From positions 1 to 53,809 of the forward strand of contig CANOKL010000027.1 in NCBI GenBank assembly GCA_947566645.1: 53,809 bases of DNA. Direction: 5' to 3'. Numbering within the stretch: position 1 is the first letter of the stretch; every line of letters begins with the position of its first letter. Shown in pieces: positions 44,952 through 53,776 of this stretch. Source of the stretch: an uncultured Lachnospiraceae bacterium. Lineage in GTDB: Bacteria; Bacillota; Clostridia; Lachnospirales; Lachnospiraceae. Made by a program: the position numbers and the translations under genes. The notes under the pieces were generated by a model, which made no database searches, was not told the origin of the DNA, and saw only the letters and a program-made list of their open reading frames with translations.

Positions 44952-45959
44952 ATGACTGCACAGAACAACAAAAAAAGAATTCTCTGTCTCATGGAGATTC
45001 TGCTGCATCAGACAGACGAAGAGCACATTTTGAATGCCAGTGATCTGGCAGAGATTTTAATAAATAAATATGGTATTGAGGCGGACCGAAGGACGATTTA
45101 CGCCGAAGTAGCTGTACTGCAGGATTTTGGACTGGATGTCGTGCAGCTTAGAGGGAAGACGAAAGGTTACTATATAGGCAGCAGGGATTTTGAGTTTGCC
45201 GAGGTGAAGCTTCTTGTGGACACCGTACAGTCATCGAAGTTTATTACGGAGAAAAAATCCAGGGAGCTGATCGGGAAGCTGGAGCAGCTATGCAGTGAAA
45301 GCCAGGCAAAACAATTAAATCCCCAGGTAGTTGTGACAAACAGGCCAAAAACAGAGAATGAAACCATTTACTATAATGTTGACAGAATCCATACAGCTAT
45401 CTCGGGAGACAGGCAGGTTTCCTTCCAGTATACGGAATGGATTGCGCCGAAGAAGCAGAGACTGAGAAAAGACGGAGCCCTGTATGTGATCAGCCCGCTC
45501 TGGATGCTTCCGGATGACAACTGCTATTATATGATTGGCTACGATGACAGTGCAGAACAGATCAAGCACTACCGGGTAGATAAGATGAGACAGATTGAAA
45601 TTACCCGAAAATCCCGGAAGGGTACAGAATACCTGAAGAGCTTTGATTTGGCTGAATTTGCAAAAAAGACATTTAATATGTATGCAGGAAAGGATGAGGA
45701 GATTATTTTTTATTGTAAAAATGAGGCGGCGGGGATTATGATGGATCGTTTTGGAAATGACATCTGGACTTTTCCTGATAAAGAAGGATTTTTCAAAGCA
45801 AAGGTTACAGTGACAGTCAGCGACCAGTTTTTTGGATGGATGGCAGGTCTTGGAAAGCTGATTCAGATCGCAGCACCAGTGGCGGTAAGAGATCAATACA
45901 AGGAGTATCTGAGGGGAATTCTGGAGGAATATAACCTCTCTTTTCCGTGCAGAAATTAA
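44952..45959 (+). CDS. YafY-type HTH-WYL transcription regulator
   Basis: 335 residues, AAAGGAG upstream. The N-terminal HTH_11 domain has the DRRTIYAEVAVLQDFG recognition region. The central WYL domain spans about 140-225 (YVISPLWMLPDDNCYYMIGY, then HYRVDKM), and the WCX C-terminal domain follows. WYL proteins bind ligands or nucleic acid and control varied genes. No obvious target is adjacent except the AraC-GyrI gene 55 nt downstream. Confidence 0.9.
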   Translation: MTAQNNKKRILCLMEILLHQTDEEHILNASDLAEILINKYGIEADRRTIYAEVAVLQDFGLDVVQLRGKTKGYYIGSRDFEFAEVKLLVDTVQSSKFITEKKSRELIGKLEQLCSESQAKQLNPQVVVTNRPKTENETIYYNVDRIHTAISGDRQVSFQYTEWIAPKKQRLRKDGALYVISPLWMLPDDNCYYMIGYDDSAEQIKHYRVDKMRQIEITRKSRKGTEYLKSFDLAEFAKKTFNMYAGKDEEIIFYCKNEAAGIMMDRFGNDIWTFPDKEGFFKAKVTVTVSDQFFGWMAGLGKLIQIAAPVAVRDQYKEYLRGILEEYNLSFPCRN

Positions 45960-46014
45960 GAGGAAAAAACGGGGGAGATCCTATATACTAAAACTTGTCA
46001 GGAGGATTTAGATT

Positions 46015-46863
46015 ATGGAATGGATAGAAAGATTAAATGAAGCAATCGGCTACATTGAAGAGCATCTGACAGATGAGATTGATTATAAGCAGCTGGGGCA
46101 TATTGCCTGTTGCTCATCCTATCACTTTCAGAGAATGTTTGCTTACATGGCAGGTGTTCCGTTGTCCGAATATATCCGCAGAAGGAGGATGTCCCTTGCC
46201 GCTGTAGATTTGCAGGCGAAGGATATGAAAATCATTGATGTTGCGGGCAAATACGGTTACAGTTCGCCTACTGCATTTAACAGAGCCTTCCAGTCTGTTC
46301 ACGGGATTGCCCCGTCTGCTGTGAAAAGCGAGGGGATACCTGTAAAGTCCTTCCCGCCTGTTACCTTTAAAATCACAGTCAAAGGAGTGGAAGAAATGAA
46401 TTACCGGATTGAAACAAAGGAAGCGTTCCGTATCGTAGGCGTATCGGTACCGCTATATAAGGAGATTGAGAAAAACTTTACAATCATTCCCCCAAAATGG
46501 CAGGAAATAACCGAGAATGGGACCTTACAGAAGCTGATTGGCATGATGGACACGCCGCCTATGGGAGTACTTGGAGTCAGTACCTGTAATGATGCCGAGG
46601 AGTGGAAATATTATATTGCAGTATCTACTTCACAGATGCAGGAAGGCCTGGAAGAATATACGGTACCTGCCGCTACCTGGGCAATCTTTTCCGGGCAGGG
46701 TGCCAATCAGTCGATCCAGGAACTGGAGCAGCGTATTGTGACAGAATGGCTCCCGACATCAGGTTATGAGTATGGCAGTGCTCCTGATGTTGAGGTGTAC
46801 CTGAATCCGGATCCGCAGAATGCGCAGTATGAGGTATGGATACCGGTTACAAAGAAAGAATAA
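46015..46863 (+). CDS. AraC-type regulator with a GyrI-like effector domain
   Basis: 282 residues, AGGAGG upstream. The N-terminal AraC domain (about 1-105) has CCSSYHFQRMFAYMAGVPLS and AGKYGYSSPTAFNRAFQS. The C-terminal GyrI-like/effector-binding domain (about 125-282, YRIETKEAFRIVGVSVPL) ends with VEVYLNPDPQNAQYEVWIPV. Similar proteins (Rob/BltR type) bind hydrophobic drugs. It stands alone, with a terminator downstream. Confidence 0.9.
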   Translation: MEWIERLNEAIGYIEEHLTDEIDYKQLGHIACCSSYHFQRMFAYMAGVPLSEYIRRRRMSLAAVDLQAKDMKIIDVAGKYGYSSPTAFNRAFQSVHGIAPSAVKSEGIPVKSFPPVTFKITVKGVEEMNYRIETKEAFRIVGVSVPLYKEIEKNFTIIPPKWQEITENGTLQKLIGMMDTPPMGVLGVSTCNDAEEWKYYIAVSTSQMQEGLEEYTVPAATWAIFSGQGANQSIQELEQRIVTEWLPTSGYEYGSAPDVEVYLNPDPQNAQYEVWIPVTKKE

Positions 46864-46916
46864 ACGGGTAACAGTGAAGGTATCTGAGCTGTTACATAAA
46901 CGGGGTGTTCTGCCTG

Positions 46917-46960
46917 TGCGGCTGGTCTGCCTGTGTATGGAAACCAGGAGACCAGTCGCA
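46917..46960. terminator. Shared terminator of the AraC-GyrI and larE genes
   Basis: TGCGGCTGGTCT (46917-46928) pairs with AGACCAGTCGCA (46949-46960) with one mismatch. It sits between the convergent gene ends. Confidence 0.65.
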
Positions 46961-47006
46961 CATCTGTCAGAAAGCAATTTTCAAACACTCTCCAGGAACC
47001 GGGTGC

Positions 47007-47036
47007 GTTATTATGAGCGTACGGCCAACCCGTGAA
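47007..47036 (-). mobile_element. Family B remnant at the larE 3' end, copy 4
   Basis: Read on the minus strand, ATTCACGGGTTGGCCGTACG then CTCATAATAACG matches the end module of copies 1 and 3 (ATTCACGGACTAGCCGTCCG then CTCATAGTAACG) with few changes. The other parts of the element are gone. It supplies the last eight or so codons and the stop of larE. Confidence 0.7.
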
Positions 47037-47841
47037 TCGCGGTGGTATCCATACTGCCAGAGCGGAAGCCTTCCAGGTCAAGCGCAATATAAGTATATCC
47101 GAGGTTTTTTAAGTATAAAATGATTTCATTTTTTTTCAGAATCAGCTCTGTAAGATTGTCCGAATCTACTTCAATTCTTGCAATATCCCCATGTACACGA
47201 AGACGCACATTGTAAAAACCCAGACCGCGAAGAAACGCTTCTCCGTCCTCCACTTTCCGCATCGCCTCATAGGACAGTCTGCTCCCGTAGGGGAAACGGG
47301 TGGCAAGGCAGGGGGTGGAAGGTCTGCCGGATACAGAGATCCTGTATTCCTTCGCGAGGCTTCGGACCTCGGCCTTCGTGAAGCCTGCATCGGCCAGCGG
47401 GCTTCGGATCCCCAGCTCTTTTACGGCGCGGATGCCCGGGCGGTATGCGCGCAAGTCATCTCTGTTCGTTCCCTCCAGTATCGTGTGGATTCCAAGGGAC
47501 GCAGCCTTTTTCTGAAGCTCCCGGAAAAGGTATCTTTTGCAAAGATAACATCTGTCCACAGGATTTTCCTCAATTCCCGCCTGGGAAAGCTCATCAAGCT
47601 CCAGTACGAGGAAATGGGCGTTTGCCTCTTTCGCAACCTGTTCTGCGGTTTTTATATCCCCGGAGGGGTGCAGCATAGTATGGAGAAGGATTCCATAGAC
47701 ATGCTTCCCGGTAAGCGCCGCCGCATCACATGCCATTTTAAGAAGGAGGCTGCTGTCCACACCGCCGGAAAATGCCACGGCAATATCCTCAGATGCATAG
47801 TCCCTTATCATTTTCTTTAACTGTTCTGTCTTTTCATTCAT
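47011..47841 (-). CDS. larE: LarE, sacrificial sulfur transferase
   Basis: 276 residues. The ATG at 47841 is chosen because GGGAGGG precedes it and the protein then begins with MNEKTEQLKKMI as expected for LarE. PP-loop AFSGGVDSSLLL, then NRDDLRAYRPGIRA and the sulfur-donor region RPSTPCLATRFPYG. LarE donates sulfur from a Cys to pyridinium bis-carboxylate mononucleotide. Last gene of larBCE. The C-terminal AIHGLAVRS comes from a repeat remnant. Confidence 0.93.
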   Translation of the reverse strand: MNEKTEQLKKMIRDYASEDIAVAFSGGVDSSLLLKMACDAAALTGKHVYGILLHTMLHPSGDIKTAEQVAKEANAHFLVLELDELSQAGIEENPVDRCYLCKRYLFRELQKKAASLGIHTILEGTNRDDLRAYRPGIRAVKELGIRSPLADAGFTKAEVRSLAKEYRISVSGRPSTPCLATRFPYGSRLSYEAMRKVEDGEAFLRGLGFYNVRLRVHGDIARIEVDSDNLTELILKKNEIILYLKNLGYTYIALDLEGFRSGSMDTTAIHGLAVRS

Positions 47842-47866
47842 CAGATGCACAGCCCTCCCTTTCGCA

Positions 47867-49426
47867 TCATATATTCGTATATGTTGTACCGGATGCATTG
47901 CAGCCATCCCACAGCTCCCGGCAGACCAGACTCCATACCTCCTGGTAGGAGCGCCCGCTCTCCCGGCTGATCCGGGATATACTCTCGTATTCAGGATAGA
48001 TCCGTTCGCTGCCGTTCAGGCTGCAGATCTTGATCTCCACCGTTCCCAGGGAGGTCTCTGCCGTACAGAGTCTCCGGTTTAAAACGGTCCGCTCCATTCT
48101 CATCCGGCGGATGCCGATTGTTGTGGTCTCTCTGAAAATGATTTCCTCCATCTGCTGTATCTGCTCTTCCCTGCAAATAATGTTCAGCTGCCAGGCGGGG
48201 CGGTTCTTTTTCATAAAGACAGGGATATAGTGGACGTCCCGTGCCCCGGCTTCTAGCAGACGCTCCATTACATAGCCGAGTGCCTCTCCGGTGCAGTCAT
48301 CAATATTTGTCTCCAGTTTATAGATGATATCAGAGGTATCTGAAGACTCTTCAATCAGCATGGCGCGGAGAATACTTGTCCTTCCGTAATCGCGTTTGCC
48401 GGCGCCGAGACCTGTCTTTAGAATCCGGTATCTTGCAGGCAGACGGTCCGATGTGCGGACAGCGGCTACAATGGCTGCTCCTGTCGGCGTGACAAGTTCT
48501 GCCTCTGTATCTGTCATATGGAGAGAAATGCCATGCGACTGTGCGATATTTGCTGTGGCAGGCACAGGAACGGGGATCAGTCCGTGCTGGCAGCGGATCA
48601 CGCCCCGCCCCTCGTAAAGCTCAGGTACAATGACATCCGTAATTCCAAGGTTATCCAGACAGATGGCGACGGCTGCAATGTCAACAATCGAGTCCACAGC
48701 CCCTACCTCGTGGAAATGCACTTCTTCCAGGGAAGTTCCGTGCGCTTTCGCTTCCGCTTCCGCAAGGACCTGGAAAATGTCCGATGCGATTGTTCTGGCG
48801 CGCTCCGTCATCTGCGAATCCTCAATAATCCGCAGAATTTCCGGAAGTCCCCGGTGGTCATGATGGTGGGGATGTTCCGCATGACTGTGCTCATGATGGC
48901 GGAGATGTTCCGTATGACTGTGCTCATGATGGCGGAGATGTTCTGGCTGGCTGTGACTTCCGTGACTATGTGCATGCTCTTCATGGTGGTATTCCTGATG
49001 ACCGTGTCCGTCATGGCGCCCATGCATCTCATGGCTGTGTTCCAGGTACCCGTGTTCGCCATGATGGTGCCTGTCATGTTCATGTATTCCATAATGATGT
49101 CCGTCATGTCCATGTATTTCATCATGTCCATGTATTTCATGATGATGTCCGTCATGTTCATGTACCTCCTGGTGATGTCCGTGATGCCCATACAGATATT
49201 CATTATCATGGTCATGGTTCTCATGTTCCTTGTCCAGTATAACATTAAAATCGCAGGCAGCAAGCCCTGATTTTTTGACGCGGCTGATCTCTGCTTTATA
49301 GCCTTTCACCGGAAGACTCCCAAGCTGTGCCTTTAGTACATCCGGGTCTGCCCCCAGATCCAGGAGAGCTCCCACGGTCATATCGCCGCTGATTCCGCTG
49401 TAGCATTCTAAGTATAAAGTCTTCAT
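47867..49426 (-). CDS. larC: LarC, nickel-pincer cofactor nickel insertase, with a giant His-rich insert
   Basis: 519 residues; start overlaps the larB stop by 4 nt. N-terminal MKTLYLECYSGISGDMTVGA, then an insert at about 70-195 with some 50 His among Glu, Asp, Gly and Ser. The LarC core follows (LEEVHFHEVGAVDSIVDIA, then VPATANIAQSHGISLHM) and the C-terminal domain (YKLETNIDDCTGEALGYVME). It is one continuous frame, unlike lactobacilli, where larC1 and larC2 are joined by programmed frameshift. LarC uses CTP to insert Ni into the sulfurated pincer. Family proteins have about 400-420 residues; the excess is the insert, likely a nickel store. Confidence 0.94.
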   Translation of the reverse strand: MKTLYLECYSGISGDMTVGALLDLGADPDVLKAQLGSLPVKGYKAEISRVKKSGLAACDFNVILDKEHENHDHDNEYLYGHHGHHQEVHEHDGHHHEIHGHDEIHGHDGHHYGIHEHDRHHHGEHGYLEHSHEMHGRHDGHGHQEYHHEEHAHSHGSHSQPEHLRHHEHSHTEHLRHHEHSHAEHPHHHDHRGLPEILRIIEDSQMTERARTIASDIFQVLAEAEAKAHGTSLEEVHFHEVGAVDSIVDIAAVAICLDNLGITDVIVPELYEGRGVIRCQHGLIPVPVPATANIAQSHGISLHMTDTEAELVTPTGAAIVAAVRTSDRLPARYRILKTGLGAGKRDYGRTSILRAMLIEESSDTSDIIYKLETNIDDCTGEALGYVMERLLEAGARDVHYIPVFMKKNRPAWQLNIICREEQIQQMEEIIFRETTTIGIRRMRMERTVLNRRLCTAETSLGTVEIKICSLNGSERIYPEYESISRISRESGRSYQEVWSLVCRELWDGCNASGTTYTNI

Positions 49427-50169
49427 TCCTGTACCCCCAGTCTGTTTATTTGGGCAGCCATATAGCCGGCCCCGTATCCATTGTCAATATTCACCACTGC
49501 GACACCATTTGCGCAGGAATTAATCATAGTAAGGAGGGCGGAAATTCCCTTCATATTTGCCCCGTATCCAACCGAAGTTGGCACTGCGATGACCGGTTTG
49601 TCCACCAGGCCCCCAATTACGCTTCCGAGAGCTCCCTCCATGCCTGCGACGGCAATTACACAGTTCGCCTTTTGTATGGTCTCAAGGCTGGAAAGAAGCC
49701 TGTGAAGTCCGCTCACCCCTACGTCATACACCCGTTCCACATAAGCGCCGAAGTATTCTGCCACCTGCGCCGCCTCCTCCGCCACAGCAATATCCGCTGT
49801 TCCGGCGGTGCAGACCGTAATGCAGCCAGTGTGTTTCTTATCCGCTTTTTCGATCTTTACGATTCCTGACACCTTGTCATACAGGACATCAGGATAGCGC
49901 TCCTTCAATAATTCATACTGATGCAGAGTGGCTCTTGTCCCCATTACTTCTCCCTCTGCCTCATAAAGCCGCCCGAAAATCTCTAGCAGATGGCTGTCCG
50001 CTTTTCCCATACAGAAGATTACCTCTGGAAATCCGGAACGCAGCTTCCTGTGGGTGTCAAGCTTCGCGTAGCCAAGTTCCTCAAAGGGCTGGCGGCGGAA
50101 GAAGAGTTCTGCCTCCTCCACGGATATTTCTCCCTGCTGTAATTTCGTAAGTATTTCATGTGCTTCCAT
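49423..50169 (-). CDS. larB: LarB, pyridinium carboxylase
   Basis: 248 residues. C-terminal PurE-like domain with AGTADIAVAEEAAQVAEYFG, the GMEGALGSVIGGLVDKPVIA stretch and NIDNGYGAGYMAAQI. LarB carboxylates and hydrolyses nicotinic acid adenine dinucleotide, the first step of the nickel-pincer cofactor. First gene of larBCE. No larA racemase gene is in the window, so the user enzyme lies elsewhere. Confidence 0.94.
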   Translation of the reverse strand: MEAHEILTKLQQGEISVEEAELFFRRQPFEELGYAKLDTHRKLRSGFPEVIFCMGKADSHLLEIFGRLYEAEGEVMGTRATLHQYELLKERYPDVLYDKVSGIVKIEKADKKHTGCITVCTAGTADIAVAEEAAQVAEYFGAYVERVYDVGVSGLHRLLSSLETIQKANCVIAVAGMEGALGSVIGGLVDKPVIAVPTSVGYGANMKGISALLTMINSCANGVAVVNIDNGYGAGYMAAQINRLGVQE

Positions 50170-50196
50170 AAAGTATCCTCCATATAATTTCTATTT

Positions 50197-50225
50197 ATTT
50201 TGACTGATTTCAGAGGAAATGTCAA
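50197..50225 (-). promoter_or_regulatory. Probable larB promoter with an inverted repeat
   Basis: On the minus strand TTGACA (50225-50220) and CAAAAT (50202-50197) are 17 nt apart. The region TTGACTGATTTC...GAAATGTCAA is an inverted repeat that spans the spacer and could bind a regulator. The ATG is about 28 nt from the -10 box. Confidence 0.5.
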
Positions 50226-50329
50226 GTAACGGTAAGTTCTTAAATTATTCTTAATCCCAGTATTTTCTATTGTACAGATACCGAAAATGTGTTATTCTGT
50301 TTTCATCTTATTTATCCATATATTACAGA

Positions 50330-50447
50330 AATCTGTAAGGATAGGAGCGGCAGCCGTTCTGACTGCCCATAAGAATCTAAGCTTTTTAAGCGTCACGAAT
50401 TCGGATTCTTCAGATCGAAGAAAAATACCGATGACAGTGAAGAATAG
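50330..50447 (+). repeat. Conserved leader of the Rpn gene, copy 2
   Basis: Matches 28078-28190 in inverted orientation, with the same AAGCTTTTTAAGCGTCACGA block and GCAGCCGTTCTGACTGC hairpin. It ends about 90 nt before the ATG. Confidence 0.75.
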
Positions 50448-50537
50448 TAACAAAGAAATAGAGTGGCTGTGCAATTACGAAACAGTTACAATCAGTGTGT
50501 CTTTATAAAAAGGCCAGAAAGAAGGGAGTACTAGCGT

Positions 50538-51641
50538 ATGGCGAATGCAGTACAGGAGAAACGGCATCCGGGAATTTTTGATGATGTGAGAACCCGGAGC
50601 GGGGTACTTAAGGAGATTTATGGAAACCCGGTCACCCATGATGCCTTTTTGAGACTTGACGAGGAATTCCAGGAAAGATTTGTGGAATTCTGCATGGGAG
50701 TTCGGGGTGTGAAGATGACCTATGATCCGTTTTTTAAAAAGCTTTTTAATGCAGAGATTTACCCGGAAAGGCTCTCAAGATTTTTGTCAGAGATTCTGGG
50801 ACATCCCCTGGAGGTAAAGAGGATGCTGCCGAATGAACGTCAGAGGATTACGGATATGGGTTCTCTTATGATTCTGGATGTCCTGGTGGAATTTGGGACA
50901 GGGGAGCTTGCGGATGTGGAGATTCAGAAGATCGGCTACCTCTTCCCGGGGCAGAGGGCATCCTGCTATTCCTCAGATATGGTGATGCGGCAGTACGAGC
51001 GCGTGAAAGGCATAAAGGGAGACCGTTTTACTTACCGGGATATGAAGAAGGTATACACAATAGTCATTATGGAAAACAGCACCAGGGAGTTCAGAAAAAT
51101 GTCGGGACAGTACATCCACCGTGGGAAATATGAGTATGATACAGGAATAGAACCAGAGCATTTAGAGAGAATGTGTTACATAGCACTTGATAATTTCCTG
51201 GATATCATGGATAATAAAAGAAAAGGAACACAGATGAGTGAACTGGAGGCATGGCTGTACTTTATCGGATCGGACAAGGTGGAGCATATCTATAAGGTGA
51301 TTGAAAGCTATCCATGGTTCGCGGATCTGTACAGGGAGATTAATGAATTCAGGTATCACCCGGAGGAGGCGGTAAGGATGTTTTCAGATGCACTGAGAAT
51401 TATGGACCGGAATACAGTCTGGTATATGATTGATGAAGAAAAGCAGAAGAGGCAGAAAGCAGAGGAAAGAGCCGAGGGAGCAGAGAAGAGAGCCAAGGGA
51501 GCAGAGAAGAGAGCCGAGGGAGCAGAGAAGAGAGCCGAGGGAGCAGAGCAAAAGTTGTCAGAGCAGCAACAGGAGCTGGATAAAAAAGAGCAGGAAATTG
51601 AAAAGCTGCAGGCTATTATTGACGGGCTTCAGAAAAAGTAA
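50538..51641 (+). CDS. Rpn-family PD-(D/E)XK nuclease, copy 2
   Basis: 367 residues, AAGGGAG upstream. Same nuclease motifs as the copy at 26917 (DVLVEFGTGELADVEIQKIG; FPGQRASCYSSDMVMRQ) and about 95 percent identical to it over the first 310 residues by eye. The C terminus differs in its heptad array: four units of RAEGAEK type (21 bp each) instead of a doubled ELDKKEQ. The two genes are inverted and 23 kb apart. Function as for copy 1. Confidence 0.88.
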   Translation: MANAVQEKRHPGIFDDVRTRSGVLKEIYGNPVTHDAFLRLDEEFQERFVEFCMGVRGVKMTYDPFFKKLFNAEIYPERLSRFLSEILGHPLEVKRMLPNERQRITDMGSLMILDVLVEFGTGELADVEIQKIGYLFPGQRASCYSSDMVMRQYERVKGIKGDRFTYRDMKKVYTIVIMENSTREFRKMSGQYIHRGKYEYDTGIEPEHLERMCYIALDNFLDIMDNKRKGTQMSELEAWLYFIGSDKVEHIYKVIESYPWFADLYREINEFRYHPEEAVRMFSDALRIMDRNTVWYMIDEEKQKRQKAEERAEGAEKRAKGAEKRAEGAEKRAEGAEQKLSEQQQELDKKEQEIEKLQAIIDGLQKK

Positions 51642-51668
51642 AGGGTCTGCTGCAGACCCTTTGCTTTT
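51640..51668 (+). terminator. Terminator of the second Rpn gene
   Basis: AAAGGGTCTGC and TGCAGACCCTTT (51640-51662) form a near loop-free stem that includes the stop codon, followed by TTGCTTTTT. Confidence 0.85.
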
Positions 51669-51887
51669 TAGAGGCACTGGTACAGCCTTGTATAATTAAC
51701 GGTGACAGAATCATGAACAGAGTCAGGTTATATTCATAAACTTTCAGATTATCTCTGGCATATCGCCAGATTTTTTCAAAGTCAAAGTATGTTTTAGGAT
51801 TGTGGAAGTGCGTCAGCATGGAACAATTCATGTATCAGAAGAGATAAAAGAATTTTAATTGATATTAAAGAGTATGGAGGACTGCCT

Positions 51888-53597
51888 ATGGTAAAGAATA
51901 AAATGATATATAATGGTTTATGCTGCAAGGTAAATACAAAGGCAGCATTTGTTGACATGTACATGGAAAATCCGGATACATCTGCAGATATGATGATGCG
52001 GGCTATGTACGAGGCGGCATGCGCGGACAGGCTTTATCCGGTCGGTGAGAGCAAGGACGGGTTCATGACGCTGAGAATGGAGCTGGATGAGGAAAAGAGG
52101 GAGAAGATTTACGAGGATGTTTTTGAAAGACGGCTTCGGGACGGGGCAGAGAGCCGTCTGACAGATGTGCAGAAGAAACTGTTAGAGCCGATCAGAATGA
52201 TGCATAAAAAAGAAGTACGAGTTGAGGTGCTTCCGTTTGTTGTCTATGGGATTGTGAGAAATGAGCGCTGCAGGAACAGTCTGAAAAAGGTTTCCGCAGA
52301 CTGTGCTGCACAAGGCCTGGAGGCATTTCGTTCATCCGAATATGACACAGGGGCATTTTTGGGGAAATTCCTGCTGGAGGAGAGAAGGGCGGCAAAGATC
52401 GTGACCGGGTTCTTGCTTCTGCTCAGAAGAGAAGAAGATGACAAAAGATACCGGATGGTCATGGACATCATCTATGCAGGATATCGTTCAGTGAAAAATG
52501 TGATTAAAAAGCTTGACCGGCTGGATGGGGAACGATACAGCGATGCAGGGTACGGAGACTGCGAGATACGGATGGAATTATCCCGGATGGTTATGCAGAT
52601 GGTCATTGCAGAGGATCTTGACATCCCGGTGGTATATGATTATCGCTTCTGCCAGGTGGTCTGTATGCTCATTCTTTATGAGGAAGAATTCTTTCAGGTC
52701 TGCCAGGACAAAAGTATGGATATAAAGGAAGGAAAACGAATCTACAGGAAATTTTTAAGAGAACACCAGGCCCCAGGTACATATTATGTAAGTGCATTTC
52801 TAGAGAATGAGAGTCATAAGACCGCTGCACTCGAGTCAAAGATGGAACAACTTTTCAGGTTATTTGACATTGAACTGGAGGCCCTGGCAGGAGTGCATAT
52901 AGAAAAATGGGAGGCGGAGATGATATGCAGTATTTTTGAGGAAAAGGACTGGGAGCGCTACAAAGAGCTGCTGCTGACAGCGAACCTGTGTAAATATATT
53001 CAACAGATTGAACTTCTCTATGAAGATGATATTCCAGAGGAAATCCAGTATCGCAGATCCTGTGAGGAAAGCGCTGTAAAAAATATGGAATATGAGATGA
53101 AACGCATGGAACAGAGAATCAGTGAACTGGAGAAGCAGAGAAAGGCAAAGGAATCCGAGCTGAACGAAACAGAATGTCAGGTGGAGCGGCTGAAACGGGA
53201 GCTTATGAAAAAGGAAGAAAAATACGAGAAGGAAAGCACGGAACTCCGTAATCTCCGAGATTATCTGTTCCGGCCAAAAGAGTACAGGCAGGAAAAGAAA
53301 GAAGAAAGGCCCGACATCAGAAGACTTGGCCGGAGTGTTGTAGTCGGAGGCCACAGAAACTGGCAGAAAAAGATGCAGCAATGCCTTCCGGGCAGCCAGT
53401 TTCTGACCTATGATAATATGAACTTTGATCCAGCGGTGCTTCGGAATAAGAAATACATTATCGTAAACACTGATATCCTGAAGCACGGACTTTACTACAA
53501 GGTAATGAACGAAAGGAAGAAAGAACAAAAGATTCTGTATGTCCATGGGAACAACGTGGAACGTACATTGCGGGAAATTTCAGATCAGTTGCAGTAG
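51888..53597 (+). CDS. DUF2325-like protein with a long coiled coil
   Basis: 569 residues, GGAGG upstream. The first 390 residues are alpha-helical with no motif that I recognise. A coiled coil (about 395-460, MEQRISELEKQRKAKESELN type) precedes the C-terminal domain of about 85 residues: RSVVVGGHRNWQKKMQQCLP, then NFDPAVLRNKKYIIVNTDIL, then HGLYYKVM. This fits DUF2325, whose function is unknown. No signal or membrane segment, so cytoplasmic. It stands alone after the Rpn gene and ends in a family A palindrome. Confidence 0.75.
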   Translation: MVKNKMIYNGLCCKVNTKAAFVDMYMENPDTSADMMMRAMYEAACADRLYPVGESKDGFMTLRMELDEEKREKIYEDVFERRLRDGAESRLTDVQKKLLEPIRMMHKKEVRVEVLPFVVYGIVRNERCRNSLKKVSADCAAQGLEAFRSSEYDTGAFLGKFLLEERRAAKIVTGFLLLLRREEDDKRYRMVMDIIYAGYRSVKNVIKKLDRLDGERYSDAGYGDCEIRMELSRMVMQMVIAEDLDIPVVYDYRFCQVVCMLILYEEEFFQVCQDKSMDIKEGKRIYRKFLREHQAPGTYYVSAFLENESHKTAALESKMEQLFRLFDIELEALAGVHIEKWEAEMICSIFEEKDWERYKELLLTANLCKYIQQIELLYEDDIPEEIQYRRSCEESAVKNMEYEMKRMEQRISELEKQRKAKESELNETECQVERLKRELMKKEEKYEKESTELRNLRDYLFRPKEYRQEKKEERPDIRRLGRSVVVGGHRNWQKKMQQCLPGSQFLTYDNMNFDPAVLRNKKYIIVNTDILKHGLYYKVMNERKKEQKILYVHGNNVERTLREISDQLQ

Positions 53598-53635
53598 GGG
53601 ACGGGGTAAAATTAATTTTACCCCGTCCCCTACTG
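53592..53635. repeat. Family A palindrome, copy 6, containing a stop codon
   Basis: A 44-bp perfect palindrome: CAGTAGGGGACGGGGTAAAA and complement through AATT. The TAG stop of the DUF2325 gene is its third to sixth base region (53595-53597). The inner TAAAATT replaces TATTTTT of other copies on both arms. Confidence 0.92.
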
Positions 53636-53776
53636 TTAAAATATACAAAAAACAGAAGCATAAAATGTGAATATTATACAATATTTTGATTTTCTGAAAT
53701 ATAAAGTCAGAGTTTTGTTGACATTATGATTTATATGTGATAACATTCAGAAAACTTAAGTTTGACACCAAACATA

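Noticed and set aside
46820..47123. Short plus-strand frames between the AraC-GyrI gene and larE
   Set aside because: They overlap the shared terminator and larE and have no ribosome site.
48518..49270. A 250-codon plus-strand frame rich in Met and Val opposite larC
   Set aside because: It is the complement of the His-rich insert (CAT/GTG codons read as ATG/CAC), has no ribosome site and lies wholly within larC.
51616..51831. A 71-codon minus-strand frame (MNCSMLTHFHNPKTYFDF)
   Set aside because: Codon use is partly gene-like, but there is no ribosome site, it crosses the Rpn terminator and I recognise no family.
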